Positions 10,261 through 20,673 of a DNA stretch of 64,000 nucleotides are shown here, in pieces. Origin of the DNA: Podaxis mareebaensis (lineage: Eukaryota > Basidiomycota > Agaricomycetes > Agaricales > Agaricaceae); assembly GCA_018524725.1 (NCBI GenBank), contig JAEUWP010000207.1:372001-436000 (forward strand), written 5' to 3'. The first letter of the stretch is position 1. Every line of letters begins with the position of its first letter. The notes below the pieces were generated by a model that saw nothing but the letters and a program-made list of their open reading frames with translations, ran no database searches and was not told where the DNA came from. The translations under genes were made by a program, and so were the position numbers.

Positions 10261-11821
10261 TGACCAGTTATGACAGGTGAGCTAATGACGTGGGTCTGGG
10301 AGGCTCTATGTGTAGGCGTATCTCACGTCGTAGAAAGGCCAAATACGGCCTAAAATATATTTATTCTTTATGCTACTCGCGATTCCGCGTGGCCGCAGGG
10401 CGCTGTCTCACCGATCACCCCGGCCTCGATCTATATGAGGGACCGCGGGCGGAATTTGCCTACCGCGCCTCGGTTGCCATTACGTGACAACACCTAAGTC
10501 GGAATCTTCAAGGTTCATGCATCATGACTATAGCATCGGCGCAGTTTCCAATTATACCCCTGTACCGGCCCAATTACCAGTTATTGGCCTCCATTAATAT
10601 CGCATTCCTTATCGGTGTAATGACTCTATCCTCGGGTAATGCGGAGCAAAGAATCGGATACCTTCTCCCGTTGTCGCCTAACATAGGGACTCAGCAGCCG
10701 TATCCCACTCCCAAAGACCAGAATAGTCCAAATACAATTTAGTGACAAATCTTATCGCACACCCATGCTCAAGTTACCTCGGACATCGATATGCCCTCAA
10801 CTACCCTTCTCGTCTTCTTCCCAGTTCTTCCACTCTCCACGCTCCTTAAATCATCGGCGATTTTCGGAATTCATGATCTAATCCTCGATGGATAGTACCA
10901 TCAACTGAACGAGGCTGGTTTATAACGTGCGTATATATATCTAGAATGAGTCTGATGACGCGGAGATTCGAGGGAGTGAGACATCCAACAGAGCCAGTTC
11001 GTGGGCATTCACGACGTCAGTTCACCGCACTTGATGTCGAGAAAGACGAGTCCACCGTCGGACATCAACATTACCAAGGTGAGAGAGAACAACTCCATCA
11101 GCGCTCATCAGCTCGGTCCCTCGGAGGTGGGGTGAGTGAGCCATTTTCGGCACACGTCTGTGCGAATAGAATTCAGGGTCAAGAGGTATGTTCTTCAATG
11201 GCAGCCTCGAGGTGAGAGCAGCACAGGACCTGCGCGTAAAAATGTTGACACGGCCTTGGCATGAGGATGCGGGTTGGATACAATGGGCTGATCGATCCCA
11301 GCCACGGGTTTTGTGGGGCGGATGATTGAACCCAACCCAGTATAAATATACAGGATTCTGTTAAATGCGTATATCATTGCAGAGATACAGAAGCGTTAGA
11401 AATCGTTAGATCTCGGAGAGAGGAATATCGTGGGAGACAGTGTTATGGCGTCCATGAATGTCCCGTGGGAGGAAGACGACGAAATGAAGGATCGTGCAAA
11501 GAAAAGGGTGCAACGTGAAGATGAGGAAATGGATATCGGTGGGGGGTTGAAGGTCGTAAATATTAGATGAAGTCGCGATAAAGAATTGTCACGAAATATA
11601 CAACATGAATACAAAACATAACAGATGAAAAAGGGAAGGATGGATAAGAGAAACTGCGGGATATGAACATGGAATTGAAGTGAGACAGAGATCCGATGCG
11701 CGCATAAGAGAGTCATGGAAGTGAGAAATTAAACAGAAAACGGGGAAGAGCATAATACTGAAACGCATCGAAACACGGAAGAGAAAGGAAACAAGCGACA
11801 AGAGCATGTAAAAGAGTTGGG
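10261..11821. other. Gene-poor spacer
   Basis: About 1.6 kb without a supported gene. A short open frame at 10946-11215 has no family resemblance. A GGCC..GGCC near-palindrome lies at about 10338-10351. The last part (about 11450-11820) is purine-rich and is probably the 3' untranslated flank of the minus-strand RING gene that ends at 11822. Confidence 0.4.
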
Positions 11822-14102
11822 CTATTGCGTCCCATGATGCATTGACGTCGAGCCCTCAGCAACCTGCGAGGTATATGAGCCAGGCCCAGCCTGTTGTCGA
11901 ATTTCTTGTAGTTCCTGCTGTTCATTTTGTGCCTCCACCCGCTCCTGCTGTTGACGTCGATGCCGCCTGCCGGACGCGAAGTGCAGATATCGAGAGAATC
12001 GATTACTTCCGGATACGGAAGCTGTTTGTCCCGGTCGTCGCGAGCTTGAGCTTTGTTGATGCCGGTGCTCTCTGCCTAGATGTTCCGGGTAGAGACCATC
12101 AATCCCAAGCTCTGGGCTTTCTCTCTCGTCCTCGTGCGACAAGATGGATTCAAGTGCCAGGAAATCTACAGTCAGAGTAGGTCAATTGATGCAGGCGGGT
12201 CAATGAATCTAGTCAACCTACCCTGTCGACAGATGGGACATGAACTTGACAACTCCAACAACCATTGATCAACACATTGCGGGTGGAACCGATGCTTTCC
12301 TTCGCAAGGCAACACCCTGATGTCATCACCCTCCTCAAAATCAACGATACATATAGGACATGTCTCGCGACCCATGGCTTCCGGACTTAAATCATCTCTA
12401 ACTCGAATGGTGTCTTGCAGGTTTGAATTTGGAAGTGGGGAAGATGTGGAGGGCGTTAACGTAGAGGGGCCTTCGCCTCGATTATCCACGCTAGGGTCGA
12501 TCCGTGTTGTACTAGGTCTCGGACTTATGCTCGTTGATGTAGATAGTATGTGTTTTGTGTTTGAAGTCGGCGAGTCAATTATTCTTGTTGCAGCTCCATC
12601 TAGCGTCGTTGCGACAGCTTCCCCATTTCTGGTGATAAATGCACTGTGTCTGTTCGCCACATTTTGATCGACAACTTCCCACTGTGTGAGCTCTTGAGCT
12701 TCCACATCTTTTGCCGCATTGCCTCCATTAACAGGCGTTCCAGAATTACCCTCCCCACTGCCACCCCCTCCAAATTTGACAATGGGGAATGTATCCAATA
12801 TCGCTCGTGTGAGGCCTCTCGCGCGACCCTGGGGTACACCATTTATGCCCATCCTAGCCCGCGGTCCATACCGTTCAGGATGTCGCAGCGCCCGAATCGC
12901 CTGGAACGCGGAACCAGGAACGCCAAGCGGGAATTTATTAGTTAATGATCATCAGATGGAAGCAACAACGGCCTACCCCGGAAATAATAACGACGCAGAA
13001 AAGGGCAGAAACACAGCCTGTGATAGCATAGAGCACAATCCTAGCAGTAGGCGAGGAATCCATGATTTGTCAGTGACCCAGCGCTCTGCTGCGCGGAGAT
13101 GATGATGGTCGAAAAATAACCAAGTCCAGAACTCACATCGCTAGAGCAGTATTACTGGAGCTGGAACCTCCCGAATCTGTACTCCCACCGTTCCCACCAG
13201 TACCAACGGGATCGTTAACATCCCCCGTAGCATTATATGCGCGCAAAACGGCATACAGAAACCCGGGTTCTGTAGCATAACCCTTCTGGATCGAGTCTTT
13301 GACGGCTTCTGCTGTGTCATTCAGGCGCTGGGAATCATATATAGTGATGCTGGCGTTGGTGGGTATGAGCTGGCCGAACTGATAGTTGATGAGGTGGGCG
13401 CTGGTCTTGCTTTGAGTCGAGAAGATATCAAAAACTTGATCGAATGTGGCGGGATCAGCGTACTCCGGATTAATGACACACGCAATAGAGTGCAGGGAAT
13501 ATAGTAACTGAGATAAAGATATCCCTCTTAGCGGAGGGCTTGAGGCCAGAGTGAATGACGCACAGCTGAAACGGCGCCCTTGTCGCGTGCCAGAGTGAAG
13601 ATGTCGACTTCCATAGAAGCGTCGGTCGCATTGGCGTCGCAGGAGACCATCGCTATCCAGGGCGCCGAGGCTGGTCATTGGTTAGTGGCATGACCCAAGA
13701 GTTTCTCGGGCATGCGTACTCGGCGGGGTGAACTCGTTCACGGATTCCTCTGAGAAGTGAATTAGAATGCCCTGTCCAGTATCGAAAATCGGAACATCAT
13801 CAATCAAAATGCCAGATGACCAACACACGGTGACGAACTTGACTGATTCCTTGACTTCCGTTGCCAGCTAGCTCATACGAGACATTTTCCACATAGTTGC
13901 TGAAAGACAAGTACTATGCAGCTGCGCCGAAACAGAAATGAAACAGAAACACAAACCCGTTCGAGTACCACTGCAGGCGAAGTTTGGAAATATCGGTCAT
14001 ATTGAGACCGCCGGCTATGGCATCCTGGGTCGAGTTCGTGGGAGAAGCGGGAATGTATGCGACAGCATGTGCTGCCAGGAAGAGGAGAATGAAGGGTATC
14101 AT
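11822..14102 (-). CDS. PA-TM-RING type membrane E3 ubiquitin ligase
   Basis: A membrane-anchored RING-H2 ligase of the endomembrane system. It starts MIPFILLFLAAHAVAYIPAS, a signal peptide, then has a lumenal protease-associated-like domain (SYELAGNGSQGIS, GILIHFSEESVNEF, AMVSCDANATDASMEV, CVINPEYADPATFDQVFDIF). A glycine/serine linker precedes one membrane helix, VLYAITGCVSALFCVVIISG (about 13040-12980). The cytosolic part has a low-complexity region and a C3H2C3 RING: CPICIVDFEEGDDIRVLPC, HRFHPQCVDQWL and SSCPICRQ (about 12380-12230). The final exon is rich in Q, R and S and ends MHHGTQ. All eight RING ligands are present. At least six exons. The domain order is that of PA-TM-RING ligases such as RNF13 or RNF167; I do not assign an orthologue. 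Confidence 0.85.
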
Positions 14103-14224
14103 GGACGATAAGGAGCGGAGGTGCTCCTAGACGAGGGCTGATAAAGGAGAAGGATGGACTCCTGCAAGACCACACGTGCACTACCTGCTATATCATGCTT
14201 GTATTATCACAAGGGTCACTACTC

Positions 14225-15930
14225 TTACACAAATTGTCCAGATGGTTCCGCTACCACGCCTTCATGTCCTGCCCGGTCATACACCAGCTTTCCACGCACA
14301 TACGTCCGCTCAACGACACCCCGCAGCCTCTGTCCTACGTACGGAGATAGCTTGTTCTTGAAATTCAATGCCTCCTTCGTGACCTATTATTTAATGTGAG
14401 GAACGATGGTCCAAAATAGATCATTCGCTCCAGCCCACCTCGAATTCTGCCTCGCTGTCCCAAAGGACAATGTCCCCGTCATACCCAATCTTCAGCTGGC
14501 CATTCCTGTCACTGACTCCCGCGTGCTCGGCTGTGCGTCGGCTCGTCCATTCCAAAATTTTACTTAGCGAAACTCCGCGTTTTTGACCCTCCGTCCACAG
14601 GAGACTTAGGCCAAGCCCGAGTGTGCTGATTCCGCCCCATGCATTCATGATGTCACCCTCCTCAATCTTCTTCAGCTCGGCCACACACGGGCTGTGGTCG
14701 GAGACTACACAATCGATAGTGCCGTCATTCAGAGCCTCCCACAACAAATCTTGGTTCTCTTGTTCTCGGATAGGCGGGCAGCACTTGAACACTGGTTGGC
14801 CATCAGGAATATCATTTGATGAGAGGCAAAGATAATGGAAGCACGTCTCCACCGTCAGATTCAGCCCCTCTGCCCTTGCTTTCCGTATCATTGGAAGCGC
14901 GTTGGCTGCGGATAGGTGCACAACATGACATCGTAATTGGGGGTATTTCCGCTGTGCCTCTATAATTAAGTGGATCGCATCGACCTCGAATTTCTGCGGC
15001 CTTGATCGCAAGAAAGTCGAGTAGCGAGTTGGATCTTCTGTGTCATGGTTGTGAGTCGGTTCATCGCCTGCTTTATCAAGTTCGGCGTGGAAAAGCAGAG
15101 CGCCTGGCCGACCCTGTGTCCTGACGTTTGAGCATGCCTGATCATCATTCACTAACAGAAAATTCTATTACCTGAAGCGCTTGCATCGCCAGGTCGACGT
15201 CTCTCTCGCTCACGCATGGAAACTCCTGCCCAGGAGCGATGTCAGCACCTTATTGAGTCTCTGCGGGCAGGATGACTGCTTACATCAACGCCACTCTCAA
15301 TGAGAAAACACTTGAAGCCCTTTACACCAGCATCAACGAGGGGACCAAGATCATTCTATAATGCATTCCAGAAATAAACCGGACGACTGATCAACGAACA
15401 ACTCCGTAGGGTTGCCCGACGAGGAGAAATTACCTGATTTCCTGGAATAACACCTCCCCAGAAACCGACATCGACGTGACATTGCCCACGCGCTGCCTCG
15501 CGCTTCACTTGGAGGTTCTCTAACGTCGTTGTCGGTGGGATCGAATTGAGCGGCATATCAATGACGGTCGTGACGCCGCCTGATGCAGCCGCACGAGTCC
15601 CTGTCCAGAATCCCTCCCATTCTGTCCGTCCAGGTTCATTAAGGTGGACATGGGCGCTAGGAGACGGGATACATGTCGGAGGACTCCTGTATCGCAGGGG
15701 GTGGTATTTACTCACTCGACCAAGCCTGGGAGGACAATATTGTTTCCAGCGTCAACCCAAGCGATCTCGCTGTCCGGTGGTAGATGTGGAGTCAGATCCT
15801 GCTTTGAGTGTTGCCCCAACCGGATGTCGACGATCTTTCCGGACAGCGTATCGATGATGAGTGTTGCTGCCTGGGGGGCATCGGCGTCCGGTAGGAGCAC
15901 TTGTTTAGCTGAACAGACGAGAAGGGACAT
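14225..15930 (-). CDS. DAL1: Allantoinase
   Basis: Hydrolyses allantoin to allantoate in purine degradation, letting the fungus use purines as nitrogen source. It is an amidohydrolase-fold enzyme. From the ATG at 15930, exon 1 encodes a beta-sandwich start ([20 protein letters not shown]) and exon 2 the metal-binding [16 protein letters not shown] with both histidines. The presumed carbamylated lysine lies in [18 protein letters not shown]. Further ligands are in [17 protein letters not shown] and VVSDHSPC. The C-terminal exon (14393-14225) encodes [20 protein letters not shown] and [14 protein letters not shown], closing the fold, and stops at 14227-14225. Length and motif order are those of an intact enzyme of about 480-500 residues. 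Two GATAAG sites sit upstream (see 16013-16042), consistent with nitrogen-catabolite control. Confidence 0.93.
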
Positions 15931-16012
15931 GGGAGCGGGTGATTGCGCAGACAGCAGTATGAGCTCAGCTTGTTTTAGGGTCTAATGAACTACCGTGGGC
16001 GGTTTCCAGCCC

Positions 16013-16042
16013 GATAAGGGTCGCTTCCTCAGTGGCGATAAG
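16013..16042. promoter_or_regulatory. Paired GATAAG sites (GATA-factor type) upstream of allantoinase
   Basis: GATAAG occurs at 16013-16018 and 16037-16042, 83 and 107 bp upstream of the allantoinase ATG. Fungal nitrogen regulators of the AreA/Nit2/Gln3 class bind GATAAG, often as close pairs, in purine-catabolism promoters. The sites are seen directly; the regulation is inferred. Confidence 0.6.
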
Positions 16043-16300
16043 CCTTGCTGTGCTTCTCATTGGCAAACGGTGCGTCCTTCTAATAATATACTACACTTGA
16101 CTGCATTGGACTCTTCTCTGCTGTAGCACCCCACTGCCCCCCTTGAGCGGCTACTTCCTCCTTTGCAATGCAAGGGAGATGCTCCCGAGTTTGTTTTATC
16201 GTCCTGGATAACGCTTGGCCAACCCACATGGGCTAGTGATCCGAGGGCAGTTTACCGGCTCGACTTGAATCGGATTGGAATCGCGATCCGCTTCCAAGAA

Positions 16301-16346
16301 CATCAATGCATCAATATTTTTACTGATTGCTCTTGATGCATTGATG
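16301..16346. repeat. Perfect 14-bp inverted repeat
   Basis: CATCAATGCATCAA at 16301-16314 is the exact reverse complement of TTGATGCATTGATG at 16333-16346, with an 18-nt AT-rich spacer. Each arm centres on ATGCAT. It lies about 370 bp from the allantoinase start and 310 bp from the Yippee-gene start. It may be a dimeric regulator site or a hairpin. Confidence 0.6.
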
Positions 16347-16573
16347 ATGAATCTTGGGGCATTTCCACAGCCTCCACATGGTATCAGCAGTAATGCTTCA
16401 GTTCATCCACGTCTCTGTATTTGACACCTTGTTTGATATTCTAATCAATTAACCCATAATCTGGTCTGAGAGATGATCTCTCGTCGCACTCGAGTCAAGG
16501 TAACCACCATCCACTATATATAGCTGGCTGTACCACGCTCATCGTAACTTTGGTTCCTCTGCCCGGCCGCTGC

Positions 16574-16579
16574 TATAAA
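16574..16579 (+). promoter_or_regulatory. TATA box of the Yippee-domain gene
   Basis: TATAAA in the context TGCTATAAAAG lies 75-80 bp before the ATG at 16654. A TATATATA run also occurs near 16514-16521. Confidence 0.5.
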
Positions 16580-16653
16580 AGTTCCACCCTTGCTTCTCAG
16601 CAGCCCTGTCATCCCCTTAGCATTCCACATACGCCACCCCTCCTGGTGAAGCA

Positions 16654-17864
16654 ATGAATCTACGCCGCGTCACCAATAACGGCTACGAGCCTGAAAACAC
16701 CGATGGCAGAAGTGTCATTCCCCGCAGACTACCGCCGGTGCCTAACCTCTCTCCGCTGCGGTCACCATCCTCTCCGATCTCGTCCGCCTCACCATCTCCC
16801 CCGTCCTCAGTGTCCTCTTTGTCTCCATCTTCATTCGGTTCTCCCTCACCCGCATCATCCCCGGGGTCCGCATCCTCAAACTATTCTCCTACTAAGGCCT
16901 TGAACGTGCTTAAGCGAACACCTCCCAGGCCCTTGCCTCAGATTCCTAGCTCTCGGCACGTTTCTAGTCCAACCCAAAAGCAACCCATGACGAATCAAAA
17001 CGCTCAGTTGATCGTGTGCAGGAGTTGCATGAATTGTGTAACTACGAGCGAAAGTCTATTGCCGTCTTCTGCTGTGAGTGCTTCCTTCGCCACGCCAGCT
17101 CCACTCTCGACTTTGATATCTATCGCACATCCTTCCTCTATTCATTTGGCTTCTGATATTCTGCTCCACCCACCGCCACTGATATCCGTCTCTCGAATGA
17201 CTTTCGCTTTGTCCCACCTCTATAACAACGAATCAAATATTGATCATTCGTCGGATACAGGTTCCTCCTGGATCTCGTGCATTCCGCGGTTTTTCAGGAA
17301 AGGCATCTTTGTTCACAGAAGTGTACGTCTACGTTCCATACAACGGCATGTTCTCTGAGCTCACCCGTCTATGATAGATACAATATAACCGCCTCTGCGC
17401 CGCGTGTCCAGCTGATGACCACGGGCGCACACACCATGCAGGAAATCTTTTGCGGTAATTGTTCGGTGGGTCTTGGTTGGAAGATTGTCAGGGCACATGA
17501 GAGGACGGAGAAATGGAAGGAAGGCAAGTGGCTCTTGGAGTTGGAGAATTTGTGGTTGGCGAGGAGCTCGGATGTTTTGGATTCGAGATTCGAGAAGGAG
17601 GTGGAGCGTGAACGTGAGAGACGGGAAAAACGGGAAATGACTGGGTACTCAAGAGATGCGGTGACAATAACCAATGTTACTACAGAGAACGGGTTGGGAC
17701 TAGAGTTTGTCGATTCGGGGGCAGGATTGACCCCGAGGGGCACAAAGGGATATACCCGGACGGTGGGGCGTCATCACTTTAGCCGGAGCACCCCAAGTTT
17801 TGGTATGGAGGCGTACCATGCCAGCGGGAGCGCTATTCACTTGCCTATGACGATCGCAACTTAA
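16654..17864 (+). CDS. Yippee-domain zinc-binding protein with long proline/serine-rich N-terminus
   Basis: The Yippee (Mis18/cereblon-like) zinc domain binds one zinc through two CxxC pairs; family roles are mostly regulatory and poorly defined. The first about 110 residues are a Pro/Ser low-complexity tail (RRLPPVPNLSPLRSPSSP and onward). The domain begins VCRSCMNC (first CxxC), continues in a later exon with AFRGFSGKASLFTEVYN, whose V codon is split by an intron between about 17323 and 17380, and then ASAPRVQLMTTGAHTM and IFCGNCSVGLGWKIVRAHE (second CxxC) and YKEGKW-like KWKEGKWLLEL. A charged helix (EVERERERREKRE) and a variable tail follow. There is probably also an intron between about 17070 and 17230. 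The start is supported by the TATA box. Both zinc pairs are present, so the domain should fold. Confidence 0.82.
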
Positions 17865-20378
17865 ATTAGTTGCGTGTTTCTTTCTTCTCGGTTTCTTTCT
17901 TCTCGGCTTTCGTTCTTCAATTCTATCGGCGTTGTGTTTGATTCCTTTCCTTCCTACCGTTTCTCTCACTCATGCTTTCTTCCGTTTCTGATTTCTCACC
18001 CACTCTATTTCTATCTAATTTCTATCTATTTTCATCTCTTTCTACTGCATTTACGACTCATCATGACCAGCACTCGGCTACACCGGACACTAGAAATTGG
18101 AATGACCTGTATAATAGCTGTATTATAGAATTGCACTAGGTAGATCCTTGCTTCCACTCCTTGTAACTATTCACCAAAATATATGCGTTCCTTTACACAT
18201 CTCACTGGTAATACTGGTGTACACAACTTCCATCTTCCGTTCATCACTCTCTGTTCTTTGATCTATCACACCCAAATGCCTGGGTGTTCGCCTTCACTCC
18301 TTGGTCACAACAGCCCCTTCTCATCTCTACAGACAGGAGATTACTTCCTTATAACACGGACTTTGTCAGACGGACGTATCTCCATATATTGCGCCGTCCC
18401 TGGGCATCGAACCTGTGTTTTGATACCATCTCACTATTGCAGTGAAGATGCTTGCAGTTTCACTTTCGCTGATTTTGATCATACTCAGAATGATGAGATG
18501 AGGAATTATCGCTCGGGGGTTGTGGCAAAGCATTCACTTGGCCAAGAGCCTTAAAGGGTGGGTGGAGCGATGCTGAATTCTAGGTGTGGCGGATATGAAA
18601 CCCGTCATGTATGCATGCATTCAAGTTGACACCGCCACCAGATGGCCATCACAATTCACGGTGAAGTGGGCCCTGCTGGAACGCGTCTGAAAAGCGCGCG
18701 CCTCGGCGAAGCGATGAATACCGATGTCACGGCCGGAGACGATCGGTGGGTGAGTGTTGAATGCTTCATCTTGGGCTGCCCGCTCTTTGGGAAGTGGCGA
18801 GGAGTGATCAACTTTGTGATTTAATGAGATGAACACTACAGAGCTAGGTATGAACACTCCGGAGCTGTGTCCTTCGGACCCACACATTCACAGCATTTTC
18901 GGCTTGCCCACGTCAATGGTGGGGGAAAAAATCAAACCAAATCCACCCCAGAAACGCAAGAAGGACGAGGTGAGGTTTGACCTCAGTATGTCTCGTGGCG
19001 GAAGGAATGGATCTTCTTATCCATATTTGCCATCAAATTCTTGAGAGCTGTATTTAGCGCATATTCAATTTACACGATATTCCTGTAGGTTCTCATGCGA
19101 GGAATTGATTGCTGATTTGTGATGCTGGGAAAATACAAGTTGGTTTCAATGGATGATTCTCGAGCTTAAGCCCTTTAAATAACGTGAAGTCATAGGAACT
19201 GTGTTGAATTCACTCCCAGACCAGTGGAAATTATCTGGTTACATGTGAACAAGTAAATTGACATGTGTGGCATACCGTGTATTTGATTTCAGCTGAAGCA
19301 TGGAAGGCGGCCGACCAAGGGTTGTGGAGACAGATGACAGCAATGAGCATGGGAGAAGCGAGGTGTACGTGGCTGGGCCTTAGCGAAGGCGATGTTGAGG
19401 GATGAGTAGATAGACAAAATCCGGACCTGTGTCGCCCGTTTGCTGCCAGTTTATAGGAATTTTGGCGTGTTATGGTTGCTAGGAAGACCATATTGGGTTC
19501 CGTCAGGTTCTTTGCCATGAAGATGTAAGTTGCGTGCTTGGAAGCGTAAAATACCCCACACATTCTCGGTGGTGGAAATAGATGAAGGGTGAAAGGTATG
19601 TATGGGTGTGTTCAGGGTAGTTAAGAAGTGCAAACGCGGCCAGCCAGCGTCTCTTTCGGGTAAGGAGTGATTTGCCAGGGCGATCGAATCGACGTTGTTT
19701 TCAAACCGCAGGGGGGGAGAGGGGGTTGAGTTCGCAAAGCGAGTTCATCGGCCGTTAGGTCGTCACTTGCCTCGAATAAGTATGGTGCGTCGCGGTGACG
19801 TGCTCTGTCATGTGGTTGCGCTGCTGCAAACACGTGAACGGTGAAGAGAGGGCACGATCGTGAACCCGTAGATCACAAGGTAGCACTTTGCCTGGCGCTG
19901 GATCCATAATTACGGCTCGGCTGCCGATTTAGCTGGAGTTTCAGTAAAAGTGGGCAGATTCTGTGGTGCTAGTCAGTATCAAAGGTGGGGTTGAAACTAG
20001 AAGCATTTACAAAGCCCAGCCTGGCCGGCTCGAAGGAACAGTTGTTTATCAGCTCGAATCACTGCTCAGACTGAAAACTGGTTTCATCCTAGATCTAACG
20101 GGTAAACAACCGCCAAGACTCCGTCTCTGATGACGATACCTGGTCTTATGAGATGGGGTATTTATCAGCTGTCCACAGATGGGTTGGCAGATACAGGATG
20201 GAGATGTTGATTATTTGCATCGACAGATACATATCTTTGTTACCTTTGGCGCTAATGGAATAAAAGTAAGTACGAAGTGAATTCGTTATTATCCTCTCAT
20301 TACACTTAACCTTGCACGTACTATTGTTCGCGGATATACCCCGGAGAGCGGATAGCAGGACGAGCAGCTAATTCAATA
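17865..20378. other. Long gene-poor region
   Basis: About 2.5 kb with no gene I can support. The first 200 bp are T-rich (TTTCTTCTCGGTTTC repeated) and fit a 3' untranslated region of the Yippee gene. An open frame at 18183-18554 (123 codons) has no family match or intron structure. No tRNA or rRNA signature was seen. The MITE at 20379 closes the region. Confidence 0.4.
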
Positions 20379-20484
20379 GAGCATATTTGCAAACCGTTTT
20401 CAGCGAGATTCTGGGCGTGGAGCAATTCAGTTTCAATTCAGTTTTCGCTGAGAACTCACTGAAAACGAGGTTGCAAATATGCTC
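20379..20484. mobile_element. 106-bp MITE with terminal inverted repeats and TA target duplication
   Basis: The left end GAGCATATTTGCAA..CGTTTTCAG matches the right end (CTGAAAACG..TTGCAAATATGCTC) in inverted orientation for about 30 bp with small indels. The element is flanked by TA on both sides (20377-20378 and 20485-20486), as left by IS630/Tc1/mariner-class transposases. It has no coding capacity. The core contains a doubled CAATTCAGTTT / CAATTCAGTTTT motif. A second, truncated copy in opposite orientation is at 61027-61100. It sits about 190 bp upstream of the TBC gene. Confidence 0.8.
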
Positions 20485-20673
20485 TAATAAGACGTCCACT
20501 GCCGGTTACCATTTGGGTCACGTGTAACTCATTAGAAGAAATATGCATTGTGGAGAGTGTATTACCCAACTGGCTCTGTTCTTTAGGTCTTTACACTCTC
20601 TCCACGACATAGTCGCCTCCTGTCTTCTCCTCTTGCAGGAACTCATGTCTTTTGTCTTTTCACTCTTTCTCTA

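Larger units (their letters stand above)
15931..16653. promoter_or_regulatory. Divergent promoter between allantoinase and the Yippee-domain gene
   Basis: A 723-bp intergenic region serving genes on both strands. It contains two GATAAG sites near the allantoinase end, a perfect 14-bp inverted repeat in the middle and a TATA box near the Yippee end, each listed separately. The last 100 bp are C/T-rich. Confidence 0.6.

Noticed and set aside
18395..18425. GGTTCGATGCC on the minus strand, like a tRNA T-loop
   Set aside because: The flanking bases do not pair as a T-arm and no acceptor stem or anticodon arm can be drawn.
18183..18554. 123-codon plus-strand frame in the long spacer
   Set aside because: No homology, no introns, codon pattern unlike neighbouring genes; kept only as spacer content.
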